From assembly GCF_003333265.1 (NCBI RefSeq), contig NZ_QOLB01000149.1, forward strand, positions 1 to 51,496: a stretch of 51,496 bases of DNA, read 5' to 3'. A model generated the notes under the pieces. That model saw nothing but the letters and a program-made list of their open reading frames with translations, was not told the origin of the DNA and ran no database searches. The position numbers and the translations under genes were made by a program. Origin of the DNA: Candidatus Halocynthiibacter alkanivorans. Lineage in GTDB: Bacteria; Pseudomonadota; Alphaproteobacteria; Rhodobacterales; Rhodobacteraceae. Positions 33,596 through 42,372 of the stretch are shown piece after piece; within the stretch, counting starts at the first letter, position 1, and every line of letters begins with the position of its first letter.

Positions 33596-35041
33596 ATGAG
33601 ACGCCTTCGCCATGTGAAGATCGTTGCAACGCTTGGGCCTGCATCGAATGACTATAAAATGATCCGGGCTCTGTCCGAAGCCGGGGCCGATGTGTTCCGC
33701 CTGAATATGAGCCACGGCGAACATGAAGACATCCGCAAGCTGCACACCATTATCCGCCAGGTCGAAACCGACCTTGGCCGCCCGATCGCAATTCTGGCCG
33801 ATTTGCAGGGGCCAAAGCTGCGTGTGGGCAAATTCGCCAATGATTCCGAAGAACTGGTCTCCGGCGCCGCCTTCCGACTGGATCTGGACTCCTCTGACGG
33901 TGATGTAACCCGCGCCTGCCTGCCACATCCGGAAATTTTTGCCGCGCTGAAACCCGGCGCGACGCTGCTGGTGAACGACGGTAAAATCAGCCTGAAAGTC
34001 GATGAGTGCGGCACGGACTTTGCCAATTGCACCGTTATATTCGGTGGCACGATTTCCAACCGTAAAGGTGTGAACGTGCCAGATGTGGTGCTGCCGGTTG
34101 CGGCGCTGTCTGACAAAGACCGCAAAGACCTGGAGTTTGTCTGCGCGCTGGGAGTTGACTGGCTGGCGCTGTCGTTTGTTCAGCGTCCTGAAGATGTGAC
34201 CGAAGCCCGCGACCTGGCCGCTGGCCGCGCCGCGATCCTGTCCAAGATTGAAAAACCTGCCGCAGTGGACGTGTTTGACGACATCCTGGCGGTGTCTGAT
34301 GGCATCATGGTTGCCCGTGGGGATCTGGGGGTTGAGCTTCCGGTGCAGGCTGTGCCACCGATTCAGAAACGTCTGATCAGAAGGTGCCGCGCCGCGGCCA
34401 AGCCGGTGATTGTGGCGACGCAGATGCTGGAAAGCATGATCGAAAGCCCAATGCCAACACGCGCTGAAGTGTCTGATATTGCTACCGCAATTTATGACGG
34501 CACCGATGCGATCATGTTGTCTGCCGAATCCGCTGCCGGTGACTATCCGATTGAAGCGGTGACCACGATGAACAACGTGGCCATAGAGGTCGAAGCCGAT
34601 CCGACCTGGCGTAAAGTCATGGATGCCAGCAGCTCGGGTGTCAAAACCACCACCGCTGATGCCATCGTTTCTGCCGCGCGTGAGATTGCGGAAACCACCG
34701 ATGTTAAAGCCATCGTCTGTTTTTCCGAATCCGGCACCACCGCATTGCTGACCGCACGGGAACGCCCTCAGGTGCCGATCATTGCAATGACGTCCCACAA
34801 GTCGACGGCGCGCCGCCTGGTGCTGAACTGGGGCACACATTGTGTGGTGACCTCTGAGGTCGACCGGTTTAAAACCGCCGTTGTGAATGCAGCGCGTGCG
34901 GCTTGTGAAGGCGGCTTTGCGACCAGGACAGATCAGATCGTCGTGACCGCGGGTATTCCGTTTAATCAGCCAGGCTCGACCAACATTCTGCGGGTGGCCC
35001 CCTGCGACGAAAGATTGATTTTCAGCGCAGATCCGGAATAA
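33596..35041 (+). CDS. pyk: Pyruvate kinase
   Basis: Pyruvate kinase converts phosphoenolpyruvate and ADP to pyruvate and ATP. The 481-aa length is normal. It shows RHVKIVATLGPAS at the start, NMSHGEHED (phosphate binding), ILADLQGPKLRVG, the catalytic Lys in SKIEKPAAVDVFDDIL (near residue 221), ARGDLGVELP and the MLESMIESPMPTRAEVSD block. The ATG at 33596 follows AAGGAACGAG. It is divergent from the CHMI-like gene. A terminator-like hairpin follows directly and overlaps the next gene's ribosome site. Confidence 0.97.
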   Translation: MRRLRHVKIVATLGPASNDYKMIRALSEAGADVFRLNMSHGEHEDIRKLHTIIRQVETDLGRPIAILADLQGPKLRVGKFANDSEELVSGAAFRLDLDSSDGDVTRACLPHPEIFAALKPGATLLVNDGKISLKVDECGTDFANCTVIFGGTISNRKGVNVPDVVLPVAALSDKDRKDLEFVCALGVDWLALSFVQRPEDVTEARDLAAGRAAILSKIEKPAAVDVFDDILAVSDGIMVARGDLGVELPVQAVPPIQKRLIRRCRAAAKPVIVATQMLESMIESPMPTRAEVSDIATAIYDGTDAIMLSAESAAGDYPIEAVTTMNNVAIEVEADPTWRKVMDASSSGVKTTTADAIVSAAREIAETTDVKAIVCFSESGTTALLTARERPQVPIIAMTSHKSTARRLVLNWGTHCVVTSEVDRFKTAVVNAARAACEGGFATRTDQIVVTAGIPFNQPGSTNILRVAPCDERLIFSADPE

Positions 35042-35042
35042 T

Positions 35043-35072
35043 AGCCCCAGCCCCTGTTCAGGGAGGGCTTTT
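35043..35072 (+). terminator. Terminator-like hairpin that contains the next ribosome-binding site
   Basis: AGCCC and CCCTG (35043-35056) pair with CAGGG and GGGCT (35059-35069), a stem with a short bulge, followed by TTTT and then the ATG at 35073. The 3' arm contains GGGAGGG, the ribosome site of the next gene. It could end pyk transcripts or hide that site. Confidence 0.55.
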
Positions 35073-35297
35073 ATGAGCAATGACTTGGTCTTGATTGTCG
35101 GCATTATCATCGCGGGGATTGGAATTCCCGCGCTGATAACCTCCTTTTCAGAAAGCAGATCCGCAAGAGCGAGCATATTAATGTTCGCTCTTGGCGGCGC
35201 ATTAATCGCCTGGGCAGTAATTGCGCAGCCCGGTGGTTATACCATCAGCGAAGTTCCGGGCGTTTTTGCCCGTGTGCTCGCTAAATTCATTCGCTGA
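35073..35297 (+). CDS. Small two-TM membrane protein after pyk
   Basis: A 74-aa protein with two membrane segments (about residues 5-23, LVLIVGIIIAGIGIPALIT, and 33-50, ASILMFALGGALIAWAVI) joined by a short polar loop, SFSESRSAR, and a 24-residue C-terminal tail with PGVFARVLAKFIR. I do not know a named family, but I recall small proteins like this beside pyk in Rhodobacterales. The ribosome site GGGAGGG lies in a hairpin arm, so translation may depend on reading through or opening it. Confidence 0.8.
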   Translation: MSNDLVLIVGIIIAGIGIPALITSFSESRSARASILMFALGGALIAWAVIAQPGGYTISEVPGVFARVLAKFIR

Positions 35298-35311
35298 AAC
35301 CGGCTTTCCTC

Positions 35312-35340
35312 TTGCGAGTCGCTGTATTGCCGCGTATACG
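35312..35340 (+). promoter_or_regulatory. Candidate promoter of rpmI-rplT
   Basis: TTGCGA (35312-35317) and TATACG (35335-35340) are 17 bp apart, giving 4 of 6 matches at each. The 78-nt leader to the rpmI ATG is long and could hold an L20-type autoregulatory fold, which I could not confirm by eye. Confidence 0.35.
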
Positions 35341-35417
35341 CCCGAATTCTAGGTGCGGGACCGGCTGAAGTGGCATGCCGAGTTGCGCGTAACTACCGCC
35401 CGAAGAAGGAGACGGAA

Positions 35418-35618
35418 ATGCCCAAGATGAAGACAAAATCGAGTGCGAAAAAGCGCTTTAAAGTGACTGCGACCGGTAAGGTCATGGCAGCTCAGGCTGG
35501 CAAACAGCACGGTATGATCAAACGTACCAAGAAATTTATCCGTAATGCACGTGGCACGACCGCGCTTTCCGCACCTGATGCGAAAATCGTCAAGTCCTAC
35601 ATGCCCTACGACCGTTAA
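35418..35618 (+). CDS. rpmI: 50S ribosomal protein L35
   Basis: L35 is a small basic protein of the large ribosomal subunit. The 66-aa protein shows [20 protein letters not shown] at the start, the usual L35 beginning, then [17 protein letters not shown]. The ATG at 35418 has AAGGAG upstream; the frame open to 35370 has no such site. It lies 12 bp before rplT in the standard order, but infC is not adjacent, unlike in enterobacteria. Confidence 0.97.
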   Translation: MPKMKTKSSAKKRFKVTATGKVMAAQAGKQHGMIKRTKKFIRNARGTTALSAPDAKIVKSYMPYDR

Positions 35619-35630
35619 GGAGCCGCCAAA

Positions 35631-35993
35631 ATGTCACGCGTTAAAGGTGGTACCGTAACCCACGCCCGTCACAGAAAAGTAATCAAAGCTGCAAAAGGCT
35701 ATTATGGCGCCCGTAGCCGTAACTTCCGTACAGCTACACAAGCCGTTGATAAGGCTAACCAGTACGCGACACGCGACCGGAAAGTCCGGAAGCGTAATTT
35801 CCGTTCGCTCTGGATCCAGCGGATCAACGCTGCTGTGCGCAGCCATGACGAAACTCTGACATATTCGCGCTTCATCAACGGTCTGGCTATGGCCGGTATC
35901 GAAGTGGACCGGAAAGTTCTTGCTGACCTGGCTGTACATGAGCCCGAAGCATTTACAGCGATCGTTGAAAAGGCTCAGGCCGCGCTCGCATAA
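35631..35993 (+). CDS. rplT: 50S ribosomal protein L20
   Basis: L20 binds 23S rRNA early in assembly and in many bacteria represses its own operon. The 120-aa protein has the expected N-terminal basic extension ([20 protein letters not shown]), [12 protein letters not shown] and [18 protein letters not shown], then the globular domain with [24 protein letters not shown] precedes the ATG at 35631. It ends with a strong terminator. Confidence 0.97.
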   Translation: MSRVKGGTVTHARHRKVIKAAKGYYGARSRNFRTATQAVDKANQYATRDRKVRKRNFRSLWIQRINAAVRSHDETLTYSRFINGLAMAGIEVDRKVLADLAVHEPEAFTAIVEKAQAALA

Positions 35994-36016
35994 ACCCATC
36001 CGGGTTTGAAGAATCA

Positions 36017-36058
36017 GAAGCCGCGGACCTTCCAGGTCTCGCGGCTTCTTGTGTTTTA
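36017..36058 (+). terminator. Terminator of rpmI-rplT
   Basis: GAAGCCGCG (from 36017) pairs with CGCGGCTTC (to 36048), with an inner ACCT/AGGT extension and a TCC loop, followed by TTGTGTTTT. It lies 24 bp after the rplT stop. Confidence 0.8.
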
Positions 36059-36104
36059 CCCCCTGTGTGATAGCACCACGGGGATGAATTCCAGGGGGTC
36101 GGTC

Positions 36105-37175
36105 ATGGACGATCTGAGAGACAAATACCTGGGCGCGGTTTCCGGCGCCTCTGACGAAGCAGCTTTGGAAGACATTCGTCTTCAGGCGGTGGGCAAAAAA
36201 GGCGAAGTGGCGCTGAAAATGCGGGAGCTGGGCAAGATGACGCCCGAAGAACGCAAGCTGATGGGCCCGAAGCTGAATGCGTTGAAAGACGAGATCACTT
36301 CGGCATTGGCGGCGAAAAAAGCGGCGCTGGAAGATGTAGCTCTGGAAGAACGGCTGCAATCTGAATGGCTTGATGTGACGTTGCCCGGCCGCAGCCGTGG
36401 CAAAGGGTCGATCCACCCGGTCAGCCAGGTCTCAGAAGAGATCTATGCGATCTTTGCCGATCTTGGTTTTGCGGTGGCCGAAGGGCCGCAGGTCGAATCC
36501 GACTGGTACAATTTTGATTCGCTGAATATCCCGCCCCATCACCCGGCGCGGCAGGAGTTCGACACGTTCTATATGCACCGCGCGGCGGATGATGAACGCG
36601 CCCCCCACGTGCTGCGCACCCATACCAGCCCGGTGCAGATCCGCGCTATGGAAGCCCAGGGCGCTCCGATCCGGGTGATTGCGCCCGGGCGTGTCTATCG
36701 CTGCGATTATGACCAGACCCATACGCCGATGTTCCACCAGGTCGAAGGCATGGCGATCGGCAAAGACATCTCAATGGCCAATCTGAAATGGGTGCTGGAA
36801 GAATTCTTCCACGCGTTTTTTGGCATCAAGGTCAAAACCCGCTTTCGCGCGTCCCATTTCCCGTTCACGGAACCCTCGGCTGAAGTTGATATTCAGTGTT
36901 CCTGGGTCGATGGTCAGCTGCGCATCGGCGAAGGTGACGGTTGGATGGAGGTGCTGGGCTCCGGCATGATGCACCCTAAGGTGTTGAAAGCCGGCGGTAT
37001 TGATCCCGATCAGTACCAGGGTTTCGCCTTTGGTATCGGCATCGACCGGCTGGCGATGTTGAAATACGGCATCCCCGATCTACGCGCGTTTTTCGATTCC
37101 GACCTGCGCTGGCTGCGCCACTACGGCTTTGCCTCGCTTGATATGCCAACTTTACACGGAGGCCTGAGCAAATGA
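36105..37175 (+). CDS. pheS: Phenylalanyl-tRNA synthetase alpha subunit
   Basis: PheS carries the catalytic site that charges tRNA(Phe). The 356-aa protein has an N-terminal coiled-coil tRNA-binding arm (residues 1-85) and class II motifs: motif 2 [20 protein letters not shown] (cited as [17 protein letters not shown]) and motif 3 [18 protein letters not shown] (near 325). I chose the ATG at 36105, starting [10 protein letters not shown]; the open frame back to 36006 is the terminator region. It overlaps the ASCH gene by 4 bp. Confidence 0.96.
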   Translation: MDDLRDKYLGAVSGASDEAALEDIRLQAVGKKGEVALKMRELGKMTPEERKLMGPKLNALKDEITSALAAKKAALEDVALEERLQSEWLDVTLPGRSRGKGSIHPVSQVSEEIYAIFADLGFAVAEGPQVESDWYNFDSLNIPPHHPARQEFDTFYMHRAADDERAPHVLRTHTSPVQIRAMEAQGAPIRVIAPGRVYRCDYDQTHTPMFHQVEGMAIGKDISMANLKWVLEEFFHAFFGIKVKTRFRASHFPFTEPSAEVDIQCSWVDGQLRIGEGDGWMEVLGSGMMHPKVLKAGGIDPDQYQGFAFGIGIDRLAMLKYGIPDLRAFFDSDLRWLRHYGFASLDMPTLHGGLSK

Positions 37176-37594
37176 GCGACGACATGGAAGACCTGCAGGT
37201 CACTTACCCCGGTGCCGGCACCTTTAAATTTGGCGACAGCCAGGCGCTGTCCGACCGGCTGATCTCGCTGGTGCGCTCCGGCAAAAAGACCGCCACCTGT
37301 GGTGCCTTTGCCGAGTTTGAAGACGATCTGGACGCGATGCCGATGGTCGGGCGATGTGATATTGCTGCCAACTGGGACGACAGTCTGGCATTGGTGATCA
37401 AAACAACCAAAGTGGAGAAAGTCCGCTTTGGTGATGTCACGCAAGACATGGCTCTGGCTGAGGGTGAAGACGACACGCTCGAGGGTTGGCGCAAAAGCCA
37501 TCAGGCCTATTTCGAACGCAACGGCGGGTTTGATCCCGAAATGGTTTTAGTGTTCGAACACTTTGAATTGGTTGAGGATTTGGCAGACCGGTAA
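37172..37594 (+). CDS. ASCH-domain protein inside the pheST operon
   Basis: A 140-aa ASCH-domain protein. ASCH domains bind RNA or act as small amidohydrolases on modified nucleosides such as N4-acetylcytidine. Visible parts are [26 protein letters not shown], cited as [11 protein letters not shown], the typical GxKxxT start of the domain, then [19 protein letters not shown] and [11 protein letters not shown]. It starts at an ATG overlapping the pheS stop (ATGA) and lies 23 bp before pheT. The position between two tRNA-charging genes hints at a link to tRNA or translation, but no function is proven. Confidence 0.87.
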   Translation: MSDDMEDLQVTYPGAGTFKFGDSQALSDRLISLVRSGKKTATCGAFAEFEDDLDAMPMVGRCDIAANWDDSLALVIKTTKVEKVRFGDVTQDMALAEGEDDTLEGWRKSHQAYFERNGGFDPEMVLVFEHFELVEDLADR

Positions 37595-37617
37595 CCGGTG
37601 CCGAAAGAGGAAACGAT

Positions 37618-40029
37618 ATGAAATTCACACTTTCCTGGCTGAAAGAGCACCTCGAAACCGAGGCGACGCTTGATGAGATCGTCTATGCGCTGACCGATCT
37701 CGGGCTTGAGGTCGAAGAGGTGGTGAACCCTGCGGAACGCCTGGCCTCCTTTACCATCGCCAAGGTCACTCATGCCGAAAAACACCCGGATGCGGACAAG
37801 CTGCGGGTGTGCAAAGTTGCCTCAGACGCGGGCGAGATCCAGATCGTCTGTGGTGCCCATAATGCGCGTGCCGGCATCACTGTGGTTCTGTGCAAGCCCG
37901 GCAGCTATATCCCGGGTCTGGATATCACCATCAAGGTGGGCAATATCCGGGGTGTCGAAAGCTTTGGCATGATGGCGTCCGAGCGTGAGCTGGAACTGTC
38001 AGACGAGCATGACGGCATTATCGAGCTGCCTTCCGGCGAAGTTGGCCAGACCTTCGTGTCCTGGCTGGCGAAAAACGAGCCAACCAAAGTCGATCCGGTG
38101 ATAGAGATTGCCATCACCCCCAACCGGCCTGATGCGCTTGGAATTGAGGGCATTGCCCGCGATCTGTCCGCGCGCGGTCTTGGTACGTTGAAGCCCCGTA
38201 AGCGGCTGAAGGTAGAGGGTAAATTCCCCAGCCCGATTGGCATTACCATCGACAGTGATACCCGTGGCAACGGCTGTGAAGTGTTCATGGGCCGCCTGAT
38301 CAAAGGTGTGAAAAACGGTCCGAGCCCCGAATGGTTGCAGGAGCGTCTGCGGGCCATCGGTCTGCGACCGATCTCGGCGCTGGTGGACGTGACCAACTTT
38401 TTCACCATGGATGCCAACCGTCCGCTGCATGTGTTTGACGCGGCAAAAGTGACCGGTGATCTGCGCATTCACCGCAGCCAGGGCGGCGAGACCCTGGTCG
38501 GGCTGGACGAAAAAGAATATACGTTCGCGCCTGGCATGGTGGTGATCTCTGACGAGCATAACATTGAAAGCATTGCCGGAATCATGGGCGGTCTGGCCAC
38601 AGGCTGCACTGAGGACACCACCGATGTGTTCCTGGAAGCCGCCATCTGGGACCCGATCCAGATTGCGGCGACAGGCCGTACGCTGAAGATCAACTCTGAC
38701 GCACGTTACCGCAATGAGCGTGGCATTGATCCCGCGTTCAATGCCGATGCGATTGAACTGGCGACGCAGATGATCCTCGATCTCTGTGGGGGTGAGCCCT
38801 CTGATGTGGTGATCGCCGGTGAAGTGCCGGATGTCAGCCGCGCCTACCGTCTTGATACCGACCGGGTGCAAAGTCTGGTGGGCATGGAAATCCCTGCTGA
38901 GGATCAACGCAAGACATTGACCGCACTTGGTTTTGTTTTGGATGGCGATATGGCTCAAGTGCCAAGCTGGCGCCCGGATGTGACCGGCGAAGCCGATCTG
39001 ATCGAAGAGGTGGCGCGGGTCGCTTCGCTGACCAAATTGCAGGGTGTTCCGATGGCACGTCCTGTGCCCGGGGTGGCGGAGCAGATCCTGACGCCGATGC
39101 AGGTGCGCGAAAGCACCGCCCGGCGTACCACCGCGTCGCTTGGTTATAACGAATGCGTAACCTACAGTTTTATCGACAAAAAATCGGCGAAACTGTTTGA
39201 CGGTGGTACCGATGCTACCATGCTGGACAACCCGATTTCCAGCGAGATGAGCCACATGCGCCCGTCACTTTTGCCGGGTCTGCTGCAGGCTGCAAGCCGC
39301 AATCAGGCGCGTGGTTTCGCGGATATGGCGCTGTTTGAGGTTGGCCCGGTGTTTCACGGCGGCGAACCTGGTGAACAGCAGCTGTTGCTGAGCGGCATTC
39401 TGATCGGCGCGACCGGTCCCAAAGACGTGCATGGCGCGCGCCGTATAGTCGATCTCTATGACGCCAAGGCGGATGCCGAAGCCGTGCTTTCGGCAATCGG
39501 TGCTCCTGCTAAGTCTCAGATATTGCGCGGTGTTTCCGCCTGGTGGCATCCTGGACGTTCGGGCAAAATTTGTCTGGGTCCGAAAAAAGTCATGGCGGTA
39601 TTTGGCGAAATCCATCCAAAGATCCTGCGCGAAATGGACGTGAAAGGCCCGGCGGTTGGATTTACCGTGTTCCTGCAGGAACCGCCTTTTGCGCGCAAAA
39701 AAGGCGCCACACGTGCGGCGCTTAAGCTGAATGACCTGCAAGCGGTAGAGCGGGATTTTGCCTTTGTTGTCAATGACAACGTCGAATCTCTGACGCTGGT
39801 GAATGCTGCTGTTGGTGTCGATAAAGTGCTGATTGAAACGGTGCGGGTCTTTGACGAGTTCAAAGGCGAAAAAGCCGAAGCGCAGATGGGGGCGGGCAAA
39901 AAGTCGATCGCCATAACCGTGCGCTTGCAGCCGGTTGATAAGACCTTGAAAGAAAAAGACATTGAAGCGGTGGCGACCCGGATCGTTGAGAAGGTCAGCA
40001 AAGTCACCGGTGGCACGCTGCGCGGTTGA
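37618..40029 (+). CDS. pheT: Phenylalanyl-tRNA synthetase beta subunit
   Basis: PheT is the structural and editing subunit of phenylalanyl-tRNA synthetase. At 803 aa it is of normal length. Domains in order: N-terminal MKFTLSWLKEHLETE and an OB-fold tRNA-binding domain (about 40-150, VCGAHNARAG and ERELELSDEHDGI), B3/B4 editing domain (about 215-390), B5 (about 400-475), catalytic-like core, and C-terminal anticodon-binding domain (about 710-803, ending VTGGTLRG). The ATG at 37618 lies 23 bp after the ASCH gene and has a ribosome site GAGGAAACG. A terminator follows. Confidence 0.97.
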   Translation: MKFTLSWLKEHLETEATLDEIVYALTDLGLEVEEVVNPAERLASFTIAKVTHAEKHPDADKLRVCKVASDAGEIQIVCGAHNARAGITVVLCKPGSYIPGLDITIKVGNIRGVESFGMMASERELELSDEHDGIIELPSGEVGQTFVSWLAKNEPTKVDPVIEIAITPNRPDALGIEGIARDLSARGLGTLKPRKRLKVEGKFPSPIGITIDSDTRGNGCEVFMGRLIKGVKNGPSPEWLQERLRAIGLRPISALVDVTNFFTMDANRPLHVFDAAKVTGDLRIHRSQGGETLVGLDEKEYTFAPGMVVISDEHNIESIAGIMGGLATGCTEDTTDVFLEAAIWDPIQIAATGRTLKINSDARYRNERGIDPAFNADAIELATQMILDLCGGEPSDVVIAGEVPDVSRAYRLDTDRVQSLVGMEIPAEDQRKTLTALGFVLDGDMAQVPSWRPDVTGEADLIEEVARVASLTKLQGVPMARPVPGVAEQILTPMQVRESTARRTTASLGYNECVTYSFIDKKSAKLFDGGTDATMLDNPISSEMSHMRPSLLPGLLQAASRNQARGFADMALFEVGPVFHGGEPGEQQLLLSGILIGATGPKDVHGARRIVDLYDAKADAEAVLSAIGAPAKSQILRGVSAWWHPGRSGKICLGPKKVMAVFGEIHPKILREMDVKGPAVGFTVFLQEPPFARKKGATRAALKLNDLQAVERDFAFVVNDNVESLTLVNAAVGVDKVLIETVRVFDEFKGEKAEAQMGAGKKSIAITVRLQPVDKTLKEKDIEAVATRIVEKVSKVTGGTLRG

Positions 40030-40063
40030 TTTCAGCACTGCAGCGCGACAGAATGTGGGTAAC

Positions 40064-40092
40064 GGGCGCGGGAATCTCTCGCGCCCTTTTTA
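40064..40092 (+). terminator. Terminator of pheST
   Basis: GGGCGCG (40064-40070) pairs with CGCGCCC (40080-40086), loop of 9, followed by TTTTTATTAT. It is a strong intrinsic terminator 34 bp after the pheT stop. Confidence 0.9.
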
Positions 40093-40107
40093 TTATAAGA
40101 GGTTGAT

Positions 40108-40557
40108 ATGACACTTAAAATCTATCTGTCCGGCGAAATTCACACCGACTGGCGCGACCAGATCATCACCGGCGCCAAGGGTTTGGACGTGGAATTCAGC
40201 GCCCCGGTGACTGATCATGCGGCGTCTGATGATTGCGGCGTGGCGATCATGGGCGCAGAAGAGAACAAGTTCTGGCACGACAACAAAGGCGCAAAGCTCA
40301 ATGCGATCCGCACCCGCCATGCCATTGAAAACGCTGACATTGTCGTGGTTCGCTTTGGCGATAAATACAAACAGTGGAACGCGGCTTTTGATGCCGGATT
40401 TGCATCGGCGCTGGGGAAATCCCTGATTGTGCTGCACGGGCCGGACATCCAGCACCCGCTGAAAGAGGTCGATGCCGCCGCGCTGGCGGTGACCGAAACG
40501 CCGGGCCAGGTGGTCGAAATCCTGCGCTATGTGTTGAGCGGCGCGCTGCCGGGTTAG
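40108..40557 (+). CDS. YtoQ-family protein
   Basis: A 149-aa protein of the YtoQ family, probably related to the nucleoside 2-deoxyribosyltransferase fold. Visible parts are LKIYLSGEIHTDWRDQII, cited as YLSGEIHTDWRD, GAEENKFWHDNKGAKLNAIRT and NADIVVVRFGDKYKQWNAAFDAG. The catalytic role is not established. The ATG at 40108 lies 15 bp after the pheT terminator's T-run, with AAGAGGTTG upstream, so it has its own start of transcription or relies on leakage through the terminator. Confidence 0.87.
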   Translation: MTLKIYLSGEIHTDWRDQIITGAKGLDVEFSAPVTDHAASDDCGVAIMGAEENKFWHDNKGAKLNAIRTRHAIENADIVVVRFGDKYKQWNAAFDAGFASALGKSLIVLHGPDIQHPLKEVDAAALAVTETPGQVVEILRYVLSGALPG

Positions 40558-40588
40558 GCCGCATTAAACGCTGCGGACTTATGTGAAA

Positions 40589-40619
40589 TTTGCACGTTTC
40601 AGCGCATGAGGTGTGCAAA
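40589..40619. promoter_or_regulatory. Inverted repeat TTTGCAC-N17-GTGCAAA upstream of GMC oxidoreductase
   Basis: A perfect 7-bp inverted repeat spaced by 17 bp lies 226 bp before the GMC start, after the YtoQ stop. Size and symmetry suit an operator. The rest of the 288-bp gap is GC-rich with no gene I can support. Confidence 0.35.
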
Positions 40620-40845
40620 ACCGGGAACAGGCTGGCAACTTTCGCCAGCACCTTCCGCCCGGTGCATGCGCCCCGGCTGCCCCCTCAGGCCGGGACCTGG
40701 CCTGCCAGAGGCCGGGGGAGGCGGGGCGGCCTTTTCTGAAAATCGTGCCCTCGCGCTGACGCGACGTCTTTGCCAGCATCGGCCGCTGCCGTGCCAGGCT
40801 GGGCTCCAAGGCCGCAGACAGGCGCCCCGGTGCGGGAGGCACAGA

Positions 40846-42372
40846 ATGGATTTTGATTATGTGGTTGTCGGTGGTGGATCCGCCGGCTCGGTGCTGGCGG
40901 CGCGGCTGAGCGAGGACCCTTCGGTCACCGTGGCGCTGATTGAGAGCGGCGGGACCGGAAAAAGTCTTTTTGTCCGCGCCCCGGCGCTGGTGGCGGCGAT
41001 GGTGTCCGGGCGGCCAAAAATCAACAACTGGAGTTTTCAGACCACGCCCCAGCCCGGGCTGAACGGGCGGCGGGGGTTGCAGCCGCGCGGCCGCGCGCTT
41101 GGCGGCTCCAGTGCCATCAATGCAATGCTCTATGTGCGCGGTCACCGGCGCGATTTTGATGAATGGGCCGATCTGGGCTGTACCGGCTGGGACTGGGCGT
41201 CGGTGCTGCCGTATTTCCGCAAATCTGAGGCCAATATACGCGGTGCCTGTTCCCTGCACGGCGCAGACGGGCCATTGCAGGTGGCGGAACAGTCAGAGCC
41301 CCGGGCGGTCTCACAGGCGTTTGTCAAAGCCGCTTCTGAGGCGCAAATCCCTGCCAACGCGGATTTCAACGGCGCCTGCCAGCACGGCGCCGGCTTGTTT
41401 CAGGTGACGCAGTTCTCCTCTGGTTCAAAACGCGGCGAGCGCTGTTCCGCCGCGGCTGCTTATCTGCATCCGGTGCAGGGCCGGGCGAACCTGCGCGTCT
41501 TTACCCGCCGCGATGTGGCGCGGTTGGTGATGGAAGGCAGGCGCGCCGTCGGCGTCATGTGTGTGGACGGCACAGTGATCGGCGCGCGGCGCGAAGTTGT
41601 GCTTGCGGCAGGCGCTTTTGGCTCCCCGAAAATCCTGCAGCTCTCGGGCATTGGCGCGGCGGAGGATCTCGGCGCCCACGGGATTGAGGTGGTGCATGAT
41701 CTGCCCGGCGTCGGGCGCAATCTGCAGGATCATCTGGATTACACCGTTTCCCACAGATCGCGGCGCCGCGACGGCAGTGGCCTGTTCGCCACCCCTTATG
41801 GCGAGGCCGGGGCTTTTCTACGCTCGGACCCGTCGCTGGCGCGGCCGGATCTGCAGCTGCATTTTGTGATTGGCATTGTGGATGATCACATGCGCCGCAT
41901 CCATCTTGCGCATGGCTATTCCTGTCATGTCTGCGTCTTGCGTCCCGAGAGCCGGGGGCGGGTCGCCCTCGCCTCAGCGGACCCCGGGGCGGCGCCTGTG
42001 ATTGATCCGGGTTTTTTGAACGACGGGCGGGACATGGCGGTGCTGAAACGCGGCGCGCGCCTGATGGAGGGGGTGCTGCAGGCGGCGGCGCTTACGCCCT
42101 GGCGTGGCAAGCGGCTCTATCCGCATGACGGGTCAGATGCGGCGCTTGAGGCCGATATCCGGGCCCGCGCCGATACGATCTACCACCCGGTGGGCACGTG
42201 CAAAATGGGTGTGGATGAGATGGCGGTGGTGGATCCGCAGCTGCGGGTGCATGGCATTGAGGGTTTGCGGGTGGTGGACGCGTCGGTGATGCCACGGCTG
42301 ACCGGGGGCAATACCAATGCGCCGACAATTATGATTGCAGAAAAGGCCGCGGATATGATGCGCACCGGATGA
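40846..42372 (+). CDS. GMC-family FAD oxidoreductase
   Basis: A 508-aa glucose-methanol-choline oxidoreductase (choline/alcohol dehydrogenase type). The FAD motif is VVVGGGSAGSVLAARLSE (residues 6-23), then GMC signature 1, RGRALGGSSAINAMLYVRGH, and signature 2, GAFGSPKILQLSGIG. The catalytic pair is H447 in YHPVGTCKMG and the Asn in GGNTNAPTIM. The substrate (an alcohol or choline-like compound) cannot be read from the sequence. I chose the ATG at 40846 with GGAGG six bases upstream; the frame open to 40606 reads as non-family sequence. No partner genes are evident. Confidence 0.92.
   Translation: MDFDYVVVGGGSAGSVLAARLSEDPSVTVALIESGGTGKSLFVRAPALVAAMVSGRPKINNWSFQTTPQPGLNGRRGLQPRGRALGGSSAINAMLYVRGHRRDFDEWADLGCTGWDWASVLPYFRKSEANIRGACSLHGADGPLQVAEQSEPRAVSQAFVKAASEAQIPANADFNGACQHGAGLFQVTQFSSGSKRGERCSAAAAYLHPVQGRANLRVFTRRDVARLVMEGRRAVGVMCVDGTVIGARREVVLAAGAFGSPKILQLSGIGAAEDLGAHGIEVVHDLPGVGRNLQDHLDYTVSHRSRRRDGSGLFATPYGEAGAFLRSDPSLARPDLQLHFVIGIVDDHMRRIHLAHGYSCHVCVLRPESRGRVALASADPGAAPVIDPGFLNDGRDMAVLKRGARLMEGVLQAAALTPWRGKRLYPHDGSDAALEADIRARADTIYHPVGTCKMGVDEMAVVDPQLRVHGIEGLRVVDASVMPRLTGGNTNAPTIMIAEKAADMMRTG

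Noticed and set aside
33482-35176. Long minus-strand open frame of 564 codons opposite pyk
   Set aside because: It is the shadow of pyk; its protein is His/Arg/Gln-rich with no family motif, as expected from antisense of GC-rich coding DNA.
37999-39255. Minus-strand open frame of 418 codons opposite pheT
   Set aside because: It lies wholly within pheT, has no ribosome site and no recognisable motif.
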